The notes below the pieces were generated by a model that saw nothing but the letters and a program-made list of their open reading frames with translations, had not been told where the DNA came from and ran no database searches. From Agrocybe praecox (lineage: Eukaryota > Basidiomycota > Agaricomycetes > Agaricales > Agrocybaceae), in NCBI GenBank assembly GCA_964017145.1, contig OZ024843.1, positions 1,727,001 to 1,791,000 on the forward strand: a stretch of DNA of 64,000 nt. Direction: 5' to 3'. Below, one piece after another: positions 1-10,497 of the stretch (the first letter of the stretch is position 1; each line of letters opens with the position of its first letter). The position numbers were made by a program, and so were the translations under genes.

Positions 1-1962
1 GCGTCTATCAAAGGACTACAGCTTTCCCCCTCGACCATAGATGACTTCATGGTTTCCATTTCTTCCCAGCCCCATTCACGTCATATCAGTTTTCTTGAAT
101 TTCGTGACTTTTTCTTGCTCCTACCACGGAAACTGTCTCCGACAGAAATATATCGATATTATGAGATGCGGAAATATATGGGAGATGACGGTCGCGGTGC
201 TGCACGTGTAAACATGGAAGGTAAAGTTACTTTCGTCGTGTAAATTCAACGAGGCATAACTCACCATCCTCCTCAAGGCGACGTCAGCCTTAGCGCAGAG
301 GACAAACCTCCTGAACCATTGACTTACAAGATGGTTCCATCTCAATACCCTTCTTCCTCGACATCTCCGCATGAAGCCGATCAACTGGAGCCTGACGATG
401 ATTTTGATTACTATGATGAAGATCACGAAGAAGATGAGGAGCAACAACATGTATTTGGAGGTCATACGGCGCTAAAATTCCTCTTCGCCGGTGGTGTCGC
501 AGGAGCAGGTCAGCTCAATTTTAGTATAGCTGTTTCTTTATTAATTCAAGGCACAATTCAGTTTCTCGGACATGTACCGCGCCTTTCGATCGGCTAAAAA
601 TCTTTTTGATAACAAGACCACCGGAATTAGGAGGTGCCGTGGTCGCAGGTGGCACCATTAAGCCAACAGGAGGACTCAAGATCATCGTCAACGCTGTCGC
701 GCGTATTTACTCCGAAGGTGGCGTTCTTGCATTTTGGACAGGAAATGGTCTTTCTGTGGCCAAAATATTCCCTGAATCTGCAATCAAATTCTTCGCGTAC
801 GAATCCTCCGTCAGTCTCTTCTTATCTCATGCTTCGTATACCACAACCCTCTCATATATCCGTGATATCCTTGTTTCATCTCTATTAGAAACGAGCATTT
901 GCTCAATATTATGACAAAGTAGAGGACTCGAGGGATATCAGCGGCTTTAGCCGCTTCCTTTCTGGCGGAATTGGTGGAATCAGTAGTCAACTAAGTGAGA
1001 CGGGTCGATTACAACTAGCTTTGAACCCTGATCTCAATTCTTTTTTTGCAAAGGCATATACCCAATAGAAACATTAAAGGTGCCGTCTTTATTCTACCTT
1101 TCGCGTCTTCCCATTCTACGGACTCATTAACTGTAAATTGTCAGACGCAAATGATGAGCAACACAGGGGAAAATAAACGGACATTAGTTTCAGCCATCCG
1201 ACATGTCTGGAGGCTGGGTGGCGTTCGCGCGTATTATCGTGGGCTGACGGTAAGTGTCTACTCTACTGCATAACATCTGTCTGTCAGCAAAACGTCAAAA
1301 AAAAAAAAGAGTAAATATCTAACCAATATTCGTTTATCTAGATCGGTTTAGTAGGCGTGTTTCCGTACGTCCGTTTCATTTACGTGTACGAGCTACCCAA
1401 AGAAGGCGAAAAACTAACGCTATTTGTCCTCGTGTTTACAATAGTTATTCGGCCATCGACATGAGCACATTTGAAGCCCTCAAGCAAGCATATCAACGGT
1501 CAACGGGTAAACAGGAGCCTGGGGTGCTAGCGCTTCTCGCGTTCGGTAGCATATCCGGAAGCGTCGGTGCGACGAGTGTATACCCTCTTAACCTCGTGCG
1601 AACACGGCTCCAAGCGTCGGGGTCATCAGGCCACCCACAGACGTACACTGGCGTGATGGACGTCGTCGGCAAGACTTGGGAACGCGATGGATGGAGAGGG
1701 TTTTACCGTGGTCTGTTCCCCACACTCGCCAAAGTAATATTTTCTACAATCCATCACCCCCTTTTTAATCTTCTTTTCTTCTTTTTCTTTCCCGACGGCA
1801 CGCTGAGACCAAGTTTTTTTGTTTTGTTTTTGTCCAGGTGGTCCCTGCTGTATCTATTTCTTATGTCGTGTATGAGCACACAAAACGAAAGTCAGTCCAC
1901 TTTTTATTTTCCCAGTCGCACGCGGTCGCTTATTGCTTCGTTCACACAGGCTTGGTGTTTAG
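1..1962 (+). CDS. SAL1: Ca2+-dependent mitochondrial ATP-Mg/Pi carrier, 5' end missing
   Basis: Partial gene entering from the left edge. Members of this family carry N-terminal EF hands and a C-terminal mitochondrial carrier that exchanges ATP-Mg for phosphate across the inner membrane under cytosolic Ca2+ control. Visible are the end of the regulatory part (ISFLEFRDFFLLLP), an acidic linker (DDDFDYYDEDHEEDEE), and three carrier repeats with signatures APFDRLK, YPIETLK and YPLNLVRTRLQ. My splicing is 1-220, 278-508, 562-809, 889-994, 1054-1079, 1145-1249, 1342-1364, 1445-1733, 1838-1890, 1950-1962. These sum to 438 codons with an open frame and end in KRKLGV, the usual end of this family. 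Three exons are only 26, 23 and 13 bases long. The missing 5' part should hold the first EF hands. The family call is firm; the ortholog symbol follows yeast. Confidence 0.9.
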
Positions 1963-3285
1963 AGTATGCTTAATTTTTTTGAATTGTTTTATGATCTTCC
2001 AGTTGGGCTATATTCCTCCTCACGCATGCAATGTATCTAGTAATAGCAGTAGCAGTTACGTTTAGTAGTATTAGTAGAATACCCCTCTTGCTTTCCTTCC
2101 ATCCACCCCGTCAAACGCAAACACTATAGCATACTAACTTAATAGTCAAAGCGAAAATCAAAAAATCAAAACTTCCAAATCAGCGCTAAGCAAACCAATC
2201 CGAGTAATCACAAGTATATATTTATCCCTGCAAAATATCTTGAGAAAATTCCACATTTATGTTTGACCTAAAGAACAAAAACAAAACCACTAGTCGACTG
2301 TTATAAAGTAATAAGCACAACGTTTATGGATCGTCTGATTGATTGAATTGGGGGGTTGGGTTGACCGATGGGTTTGGTGGGGTATATACACATTCTGTAT
2401 GAGATATAAGCAAACAGAAAAAAATAAGAAGAATAAACACAACAGTATGAAAAAAGAATGGTTCGTGTGTAATAAATGACACGGGCGAAAAACAAAAAGG
2501 TAATGCGCGAAATATGTATGTATGAAATGGATGTATGCATGTAATGTAAACCTAGTTCCGTGTTGAATGCAAACTATGTGAGAATTATAAAGGGGTTGAG
2601 TGTTGCGTTGGTTGGTAATGCGTGGAAAAGAAGGAGCAAGATACTGTCGTCAGAGAGTAAGAGGAGGAGCAATGGGTAATGTGGCGGGGTAGAACGGCGA
2701 ATATGAAATCATCGATGACAGACACACAAGAATAGATATTATGAAACAAGCCGGAGGGAGTTGGCTGACTGCAAATTCATTCATTACGGGTCGTAAAAGT
2801 GCGGCGAAAGCAGAGGTTTGAGGAAGGGGTACGTGTCTTGCTGCTCGTTATTTATACAAGAGCAATTGGTGCATGAAAGAAAGGTGGGACTGAGGGGTGT
2901 AGATGACGATGACGATGATGATAGCACAGATGTGAATGGGACACGGCGTGTCGCCAGCATTTTTGGGATCCAACAAATGGGCGCAGAAGGCTAAGCTGCA
3001 ATGATAGCATAGCAGCAGTACAGCGACGGGTAGATGGGGACATTTACAGTGCAGACAGTAGAGAGACAAGTCAAAAATAGGAGAAAAGGATCATCGGAAA
3101 CGGATTGTTTGCATCCTTGTCCGTCGCTCCTCGCATCACGGGCGTGTCTACGTGGGAGAGAATAAATGTATATGTCGGTGATGCGACGGTAGTGGTGCGA
3201 CAATAATAAGACGTGACGAATTGGAACAAAAAGATTCCGAGGAGTAATTTTGCATCGAAGCAGAGACAGTAAAGGGGCGAGAGGA
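1963..3285. other. Intergenic, convergent 3' ends
   Basis: About 1.3 kb between the ends of the carrier gene (+) and the VTT-domain gene (-). It is A-rich near 2100-2560 and GA-rich near 2620-2900. Short open frames on both strands lack conserved motifs, splice logic or a family resemblance. I see no gene, RNA or repeat here; it probably holds both 3' untranslated regions. Confidence 0.6.
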
Positions 3286-4830
3286 TCATGAAGGTGAAAG
3301 GTCTTGCAACCTTCGCTTCTCATCGATTAGGGTGTCCAGAGTGAGCTGATCCTGTGCCTGCTGGTCGCGTGCACGCGACCGCGACGATAGTCTAATCTTC
3401 GTTCGCCACTCCTGAACCCAGGTCCAGCGGGCTTTTCGTTCTTCCATACTCGCATTCGGGTCGCTTGCCGTAGAAATGCGAGGTGAATGCGAGATCATGG
3501 CACGCAACTTTCCACGCCCCAGAATTGGTGCCAAGGATAGAACGGAAAGGAAGACAAGCTTCAAAATAATTGCTGGTGTAGCCAACAATGATGACACCGT
3601 CTTGGGTGATGCTGATGGTGTCGATGCAACTGTTTGGAGAATATCGCCGATCTTCAGGAGAAAAAGTTAGGTTATTTTTGACGCCACGGTAGAAAGAAGG
3701 ATCAGATCACTGTCAGACGAGTTTCGTAAACATATACGAGAACAGGGTGAACTGACCTGGCAAGTCACTGCGGTCCACGGAAGACAACCGATGAATGTTC
3801 CCAGCATACAGTCCACAAGGGAGACCCCACATACACCACAGGCAATGTTGATGCCTGACCAGGGGACGACACCTATTAGGCGCAGAACGGAAAGACGAAC
3901 CCATGCCGAGGACTTTGGCTTTGATTGATTGCCGGAAGCATCGGGGTCCGAATCGCCTCCGAGCGCGTTACGCGTCTTGTCGAGTGCACGAGGGAATATT
4001 TTAGCGAGGAACGGACCAAGAGGGGTCGAGAGCATGGTAGCACAAAGGGAGCCGATAGTGGTAAGGGTAGTAAGAAGGACAGTAGCGTAAAGAGGGGAGA
4101 AGAGAGCACCGCCAAGGACATTCTTTGACAAATAATGAATTTAATTTTTTTGGATTAAGCGAGAGAGAGCTCACCCATAGGACGCTTCCAGGGATTGACC
4201 AAGCGTGTTTCCAGACCGCAGAAATGGCCATGACACCAATAACATGAGAAAGAGGGCCAAACCCACTCTGTGAGTAACCATGGAGCTCCCTTCCGAGCTG
4301 AGCTAGATCTGCAATGTCGTGTGGCCAAGAAAGGGATATTGGAAGGGTCGACAGACACCAAAAGACAAGGGCGGTAGAAAGTGGAAACATGAGGATGACG
4401 ATCAATATAGGAAGATTAGACTAGAGAATGATGAGCTGTGATAAATGAAGAAAGGACGAGAAATAATTACTGAAAGCAGCCGCCAGCGGAATACATTAGT
4501 CTGGATATCTTCTGGAGGCTCGGTTATTGTGAACGAGACAGTGTGTGCGGATGCGGAAAGAGGGAGAATGAGCTCGTCTGTGCTTGACCTTGGTGACGAG
4601 GCAGGCGATGACCAAGAGAGGGAATGTTTCTGGGGAACATGGATCCATTGGATGAAGGAGGAAACGAACCACTGCAGCATGGATGGCTGGGGTAGCTGGT
4701 CACTATGTGACACAGCGAGCTCGGGTTTGAGACAGGTATTTGAACGACGTTTCCCGAGAGTATGAGGAGCAGTGCAGAAGTTGGTTGAAGTTGAAGATGC
4801 ACGGGGACGAGGTTTTGGAGGAGACAACAT
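3286..4830 (-). CDS. VTT/DedA (SNARE-associated Golgi, Tvp38/TMEM64-like) membrane protein
   Basis: Four exons on the minus strand (4830-4471, 4420-4175, 4122-3757, 3651-3286) give 445 residues. After a long Ser/Pro-rich N-terminal region comes a hydrophobic segment (SNLPILIVILMFPLSTA), then the VTT core with the hallmark SIPGSVLWNVLGGALFSP and a second conserved block around VVPWSGINIACG and GTFIGCLPWTAVTCQIGD, followed by further transmembrane segments and a basic cytosolic tail (SSRSRARDQQ). VTT proteins are Golgi/ER membrane proteins; relatives TMEM41B and VMP1 scramble phospholipids, and yeast Tvp38 is Golgi-localised. The exact paralog and transport activity are not readable from sequence. 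Start: an ATG at 4830 opens the frame; the codon two triplets upstream is TTG. Confidence 0.82.
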
Positions 4831-5007
4831 GGGAGTCAAATAGCTAAAAAGAAACTAGTCGCGAGTAAAAGTAAACCTGATCAGTCATCACATATGTGTC
4901 ATCCGGTTGCTTAGTCACACAGCCGCCGTCCGAACTCGTAATCGACTCAAGTCATAAACGTAACATATATGCATTGTGAATAGAAAGACTAGTACAGTTA
5001 CACCGCT

Positions 5008-5478
5008 TTAGTGTGCTCTCCTGCTCTCCTGGATAACGTTCGAGAGCTCCTCGAGCTTGCGTTTTGAGCGAAGAAGGGTTCCGAGCTGTGTCATTCGTCC
5101 CAATCAGCCATCTGTCCTCTCGTAGCAACATATCAATACCCACCCTCTTCTTGGTCAGCTTCCTGGCTTTCTTGTCCTGTATATCCCAATCAGCCCGATA
5201 ATATCTCTGTCGAGTATCGCTTTTCGCACCTTAGAGTTCCTCAACAACTCCATGACACGGCGCTCATAAGCGGAGAATCCAGCAACCTCTCTGATCACAG
5301 ACCGCACGAACTTGGTTTTGGTAGATTGCACTCCCTTGCGCTGGCTGGGGCGGACAGCCTTGGCAATGGGCGTCGTGGGGTGGCCTTTGTTGGGTCCGTA
5401 GCGGAGGTCTATACGTCCATTCCTTCAGCATTCCTTCCTCTCTTCAACAGCGACCCATTACTCACTGGAGCGAACCAT
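5008..5478 (-). CDS. RPL36: 60S ribosomal protein eL36
   Basis: Four exons, 5478-5466 (13 bases), 5408-5230, 5176-5144 (33 bases) and 5085-5008, join to 100 residues, the normal size. Motifs NLRYGPNKGHPTT, FVRSVIREVAGFSAYERR, VMELLRNSK, DKKARKLTKKR and LGTLLRSKRKLEELSNVI match the large-subunit protein eL36. It is a structural component of the cytosolic 60S subunit. The tiny first exon encodes only M-V-R-S plus one base, an arrangement common in fungal ribosomal protein genes where the first intron follows the start codon closely. Three introns in a 303-base coding sequence is dense. Confidence 0.95.
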
Positions 5479-5801
5479 TTTCTTGAGGTCTTGACGAGTG
5501 CGGTTGGTAGCCGTACAAAAGATCTCTTACCTGCCCCCGCTACGGATCACGTGTCGCGAGGCTTGTGATGTACTGTATAGTTTTGGTTCGCACGACTTTC
5601 TGCCGAAATCACGGCCGCAACTCTCACCTGTAGCCGATAATATTTTTATCTAATCTAATCGCTACGTTATGTTTTCCTGTCAACAAAAAGACCTACTAAT
5701 TTTGTGAAGAAATGAGAATAATGTTTGGGTGGAGTACAAAAAAAAAAAAGAGAGATGAGAGAAAAAGAAAAAGAGATTAAATAAATTTGACCGCATCGTT
5801 A
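5479..5801. promoter_or_regulatory. RPL36 upstream region
   Basis: 323 bases between the RPL36 start and the CK2 beta stop, both on the minus strand, so this is the RPL36 promoter plus the CK2 beta 3' region. A CACGTG palindrome lies at 5548-5553, about 70 bases upstream of the RPL36 ATG, a sequence bound by Cbf1/bHLH factors in other fungi. A-rich runs near 5738-5790 fit the downstream end of the CK2 gene. Function of the palindrome is inference. Confidence 0.4.
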
Positions 5802-7587
5802 TCAAACTTGTGCAGTACCAGCCCAATCAGCTCTAGGCACCCATTGACGAACCATCTGCACCTTTCCTCCAGGTGGGCGCCCAAACCCAGGCAAATTGCC
5901 AAGAACAGAAGTATCTTCCGGTGTACGTGGGGCGCCTGGGGTCGTAGGCGATGTGCGAGCAGAGTGTGCCGGAGATGAAGAAGCAGGTGGAAACCCTGAT
6001 AGCTGTTTCCCAATAGATTTGCCTTTACCAGCAGGGGGTGCTCCATTTTCCTCTTCCTCCTCTTCCTCTTCATCGTCGTCTTCCTCTCCTTCACCGGCAT
6101 CCTGTAAAAAAGATTAAAATAAGATCGAAAACAACATATTATAACCCACACATACCGGATCAAAGTCCTCCATTTGCCTATCCTCGTCTTCCTCATCGTC
6201 ATCATCATACTCATCATCATCCGTCCCAATCCATCGTCCACGCCAATCAACCGAATCCAGCTCTTCCGGACTCTCAGGTCTCAATCTCAACCATTGCATC
6301 CTCGGCCCGCTCTTCGCCCTTTCGCTCACTTTGAACCCATATATCCTAGGCACATAAACATACCCAGAAGCGCGTTTTTGTCCTCCATGTGGATTGGGAT
6401 TAACGAACGGCGCAGGTCGCGAGCTGTTGCTAGCCACAGATCCACTCCTAGGAGAAAGCGGCGAGCCTCCCGTAGAGGGCGCCTTCCAAAACGGAGCAGG
6501 CGCCAGCTCACGGTACGTCTGGAAAAACAGATGCGCAAACGTCGTTCCGAAAAACGCGCCTTTTTGATAACATTGATAAGAAATGCGAAAGAACTTCGGC
6601 TGATTTATAAAAAGACACGTACCATCTACACCCTGGAACCTGCTGCTCGGCGGGACGAATATATCATTGCAGTTTGGACAGAATAGCTTGACAGTGTCGT
6701 TGCCAGGAATATCCACGCGTCCGCAAGGCACGACATTGCAGCCTACACAATAAACACGCGGGCATGATCCAAATACGCCGTTTTCATACTTCTCAGCCTA
6801 TGCATATCATTATTTTAGAAAAGGTAATCAGTCCCTCGTCGTCGTCCCATTCATAAGAACAAAGGGAAGATGAGAAACGACGCAAATCCATACAAATTCG
6901 GTTGTCAACCAAAAAGTGTAACACGCACCATTGCCTGCAGGCCTGCGCGCGTAAGGATGTATCGCTGATGTACCAGCCCATATAGCATTTCCGCAGATGA
7001 TTCAACAATTGAAACATCTGGGATCTTCGAGGTATCTTCGTCTTCAGTGAGGGAATAAGTACAACGCCATCATCCAATATGAAGCGTTTTTTTGCATGTA
7101 CAACATGCAAAGAAATAAACACACACCTGGTTCGACATCCAACACCATCTCCATCGCCTCCTTCCAAAAAGGTACCATCGCATTGAGTCCTGTGAGGTTA
7201 AAATCATCCTCGATAAAGTCTTCCGTGACCTCGCAGAAATATTCGTGTCCCGGAAGTGAGCAGAACCAGCTGATCCACGTTAAGGTTGATGTTGGGGTGG
7301 ACGAGGCTACAGATATATGATCCATGGTCAGCAAAACTGCGTGCGGATGGCGGAGAGAGAAGAGCTGGATGCTGTGAAGCGATGAGGGGGGGTAAGAGTG
7401 CGGGCACAGCAGAGATGGCGACAATCAAATGGATGGATGAGAAAAACTACAAGTACTCACTATATCCGTCGTCCTGTTCCTCCGCATCTTCCATCACTTC
7501 ATCACCCTCTCCTGTCGCATCAACAGCCTCTTCGCCCGCACCGACGTGTTGAGGATCGTCCTGTGGAGGCCTCTGTCTTGAAGCCAT
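5802..7587 (-). CDS. CKB1: Casein kinase 2 regulatory beta subunit
   Basis: Regulatory subunit that dimerises through a zinc ribbon and docks two catalytic CK2 alpha chains. Spliced minus-strand exons give an acidic N-terminus, then [53 protein letters not shown] and the Zn ribbon CPRVYCVGC...CPNC, followed by [11 protein letters not shown]. First exon is 7587-7461. Two differences from animal CK2 beta are visible: a Ser/Pro/Gly-rich insertion of about 45 residues between [10 protein letters not shown] and YVPRIYGFK, and a long acidic C-terminal extension ([14 protein letters not shown], then a run of Glu) ending in [13 protein letters not shown]. The family is certain; whether it corresponds to yeast CKB1 or CKB2 is not, though acidic stretches recall CKB1. 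Confidence 0.92.
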
Positions 7588-7725
7588 CTTCACGCTGTTG
7601 GAAGAAGTGAGTCCGAATTGGTTGTCTTTGACTAACTCGGTCTGATCATTCCAACTCCGATCAATTACAGATTTGGATCACACAAACGTGCGATATCATA
7701 AATTTCAAAGTCTTCTACACAAAGT

Positions 7726-9009
7726 CTACCTGAACGAACATGTAATCTGCTCTTTTGCATGACCTGTCCAGATCGAAGTCCCGAATATCAAAACCATCAT
7801 AAGCTGGCCCAAAACCCAACTGACAATAACATATCTAATAGCCTTTCTGGGCGGGAAATCTCTGACCTCTGCTGCAAAGGTGCTGACGGTAGTCAAGCAC
7901 CCACAGTATCCATCCGCAAGACCTTGCAGTATCGCACACGCATTGGCGGAAGGCGGAGAAGAAATGCTCTGCAACACATGGAACGCTGCTAGAAGCGCGG
8001 TGCCTAGCGTGTTGGCAGCCAGAGTGCCCAAAGGAAGCGCCTTGGATCGCTGATTGAGGCTAATGGATAGGAGGTATCGAGTGAGAGCGCCCGGAAAAGA
8101 GAAGAGAAGGGCAGCGGTAGCCTTATGACGAAACTTTGCGGGAAGGAAGAAGTAGGTGAAGAAGGTTGCGGCGTAGATCAGGACAGCCGTGCAGGACAAG
8201 GAATACCTAAAAGGGCGACTTAAAAACCGAGGCGTAGGTATCAGTGGTGCGAAGACCGAGGCTACACTGTAGCCAAATGCTAGAGACCCTAGAGACAGAG
8301 ATAGAGTAATAGTAGATATTCCGACGCCATCAACGAACTGCAGCAAGGACGTTAAAGACTTTTACAAGGTTAATCAGAGATACACTGACGTCTCGTAAAC
8401 CACCACGATTATGACGACCAGCGTCGATCCAAGCATTGAAAACATCCAATTGCCAACTGGAAAAGGTGGTTAATGAACCACAAAAACCTTTAATGAGATG
8501 AGATCAATGAATGGCGTGTGAGAACCAAAAGGAATATCTGACCAGTAGTGAGTGCTGTGTAGAGTGGAGCATAGCTGTGTGGGAGTCAAGCAGGATTCCT
8601 CTAAAGGAGGTCAATAGACTCACAATTGACCGATAGGCTCCTTCATACGCAAACCCATACCCATAACCAAGCAGCCCATTGCCTGCGCATAAGCCAGGGG
8701 GAATACGCTCTCTCCCTCAAAAGTCATTAAAGCGACGAGGCCTAGTCGTGCAAGGACACCAAAGACGGCGGCGGGCATGAGGAGAACAACGACTGGGAAC
8801 GAGAGAGGCGCGTATACTTTGGAAGGTCGTATGCCTTGCTCTTCAGCAGGAGGTCTATCAACACGTTCTGCCTCGTGCGTTTCTTCATTTTCTCGAACTG
8901 CACGCGCTTCCTGAATGAGATGTGCATGTTTAGAGTCTATGGGCGCGTAAGGCAGTACCGCCTTGTTCATCTCTGCTGTTTCAGCAGGATTCTGTTCATC
9001 ATAGGACAT
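7726..9009 (-). CDS. FEX1: Fluoride export protein, fused two-domain CrcB/Fluc
   Basis: Eukaryotic fluoride exporter of the plasma membrane, protecting against toxic fluoride. Eukaryotic members fuse two Fluc domains in one chain, and both halves are visible. The first half has LGLVALMTFEG, AMGCLVMGMG and, across a splice (8557 to 8505 region), LTTGFCGSLTTFSSWQLDVF; the second has GTLAANTLGTALLAAF and GYCGCLTTVSTFAAEV. Both carry the conserved G-x-x-G-x-x-TT-x-S/T block that lines the pore. A hydrophilic cytosolic N-terminus of about 65 residues precedes it. A further intron separates NRGGLRD from FVDGVGIS. The start is the ATG at 9009; the codon further upstream is TTG. It ends ITCSFR. Confidence 0.93.
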
Positions 9010-9492
9010 CGGCCGAAAAGACAAGGAAATAGTAATGCTTAATGATGTAAGCGAAATATTGCGCAGTTTTCATTGATGTACACTGACATGATGTAAAATA
9101 CTGATTATATGTCAGAAAGAAGCGAAGCTCATTTGCAAAGGCAAAAGCAACAAGCATTATATCCTTCGTCTATTTCTTGATCCCCTCCATTAGGCATTGG
9201 TCAGAATGAAAAGATATCTGCCAGCCTTGGTTAAGGTGGATCGTGATTGTAAGATGAAGAAAAGAGAAAGACACTCGCGTTGATTTTATTGAGGAGTTGA
9301 GGGCCGGTGAAAGGGCGACGGATCAATATGAAGAGCGACTTGAGCTGTATGGACACTCTGGACTGTTCCACATGTTGTTCCCCGACGAACCCCAATCGCA
9401 TTTCTTTCATAAAACAAGGCGGCCCTTTTCATTTCTCCCCTCCTTTTAAAGGCCCACATCCCTCCAGGTTCTCCCTAACTCCTTCTTCACCC
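9010..9492. promoter_or_regulatory. Shared divergent promoter, FEX1 / DUF7704 gene
   Basis: 483 bases between two head-to-head genes. No RNA gene or repeat was recognised. A pyrimidine-rich stretch near 9425-9490 precedes the plus-strand start codon, a typical fungal start-site context. Confidence 0.5.
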
Positions 9493-10163
9493 ATGTCTCC
9501 TGCTCCAAAATCAGCCATCCCAGACTTTTACTACTTTTGCTTTGGCGCATACGAGCCTTTTCTCACCACAGTTGGCTTTCTGGGCGCAATAGCGTATGTT
9601 CTCCATGTCCTTTCCAAATATCACCATCAGCCCCTGACTTTTATCCTTTTTAAGTGATCCTCTCACTGTACGAACTTCGATCCCTCCATCCATTGTCATG
9701 TATTTGACCCATCGCACAGGCACACAACTCACAAGCACCATGGGTCCATAACGTCCAACCCTACAAAGTCCTACCCACCGCAACCCTCGTCAGCATCCTC
9801 CAACTCGCGCACGTATGCGGCCTCCTCGGGCTCGTCAACCTCTTCGTGCTCTACACTCTGCGCAAGCACCTCAAGGAGAACCCCGCTCTACAGGAGAAGA
9901 TCGTCTTCGCCCTCCTAACCCCTCTCCTAATCGGTGACGTCTTCCACTTAGCCCTCACGCTATGGGCGCTGGGAGACCAGCGCTGGAATTTCTACGAATG
10001 GAGCCCAATGCTCTGGACTACTGTCCTTCTTGGAATAAGTCTCATGATCCCCCGTATATGTTGGCATCTGGGTATAGGAAGATATGTCGAATCTAGAGAT
10101 GCCGTGTTTCGTCAGGGTTATAATAACCCGCCGAGCAAGGAAGCCATAAAGGCTTCACGATAA
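9493..10163 (+). CDS. DUF7704-type multi-pass membrane protein
   Basis: Three exons, 9493-9593, 9655-9667 and 9720-10163, give 185 residues. The 13-base middle exon encodes only A-D-P-L-T. It is required to keep frame and yields GAIADPLTAHNSQAPW, which matches the expected join for this fungal family; direct joining of the outer exons would shift frame. Four hydrophobic segments are visible: around FLTTVGFLGAIA, LVSILQLAHVCGLLGLVNLFVL, IVFALLTPLLIGDVFHLALTL and MLWTTVLLGISLMIP. Conserved GD-x-x-H and W residues are present. DUF7704 proteins are small fungal membrane proteins of unknown function. Family assignment is from memory of its pattern (aromatic N-terminus PDFYYFCFGAYEP), so moderately sure. 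Confidence 0.78.
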
Positions 10164-10497
10164 TACCGCTATAGACTTGTCAATCATCACGCGATGAGCC
10201 GTTTAATCCCCCTTATTAGATTTATATACATGTGGGTTTCCTTCATTTCTCTTCAATCATATTTATCTCGTATCAGCCTGAAATAGTTTATTCGTATTAA
10301 TCTTACATACAGGGATAATCAGGGATATCGTGGAAATGAAATGAAGGTGGAAAGTTTCTATGGTGTATAATACAAAAAGTAATAAAAGATTCCAATTCAT
10401 TTCATTCAATCTGCGCAGAAGAGAAAATATAAAGTGAAAGATAAGAAAAAGAACCCTGGAATAAGGAAATAAAAGTATTCAAAGATTGAAAGATAAA
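10164..10497. other. Intergenic, convergent 3' ends
   Basis: 334 bases of AT-rich sequence between the stop codons of the DUF7704 gene and VID27. No coding or RNA signal seen; probably two overlapping 3' untranslated regions. Confidence 0.6.

Noticed and set aside
2848..3323. Overlapping minus-strand frames of 63-110 codons downstream of the VTT gene
   Set aside because: Several overlapping frames with no motif or conserved composition, in a region expected to be 3' untranslated; the apparent Cys/His richness has no zinc-finger spacing.
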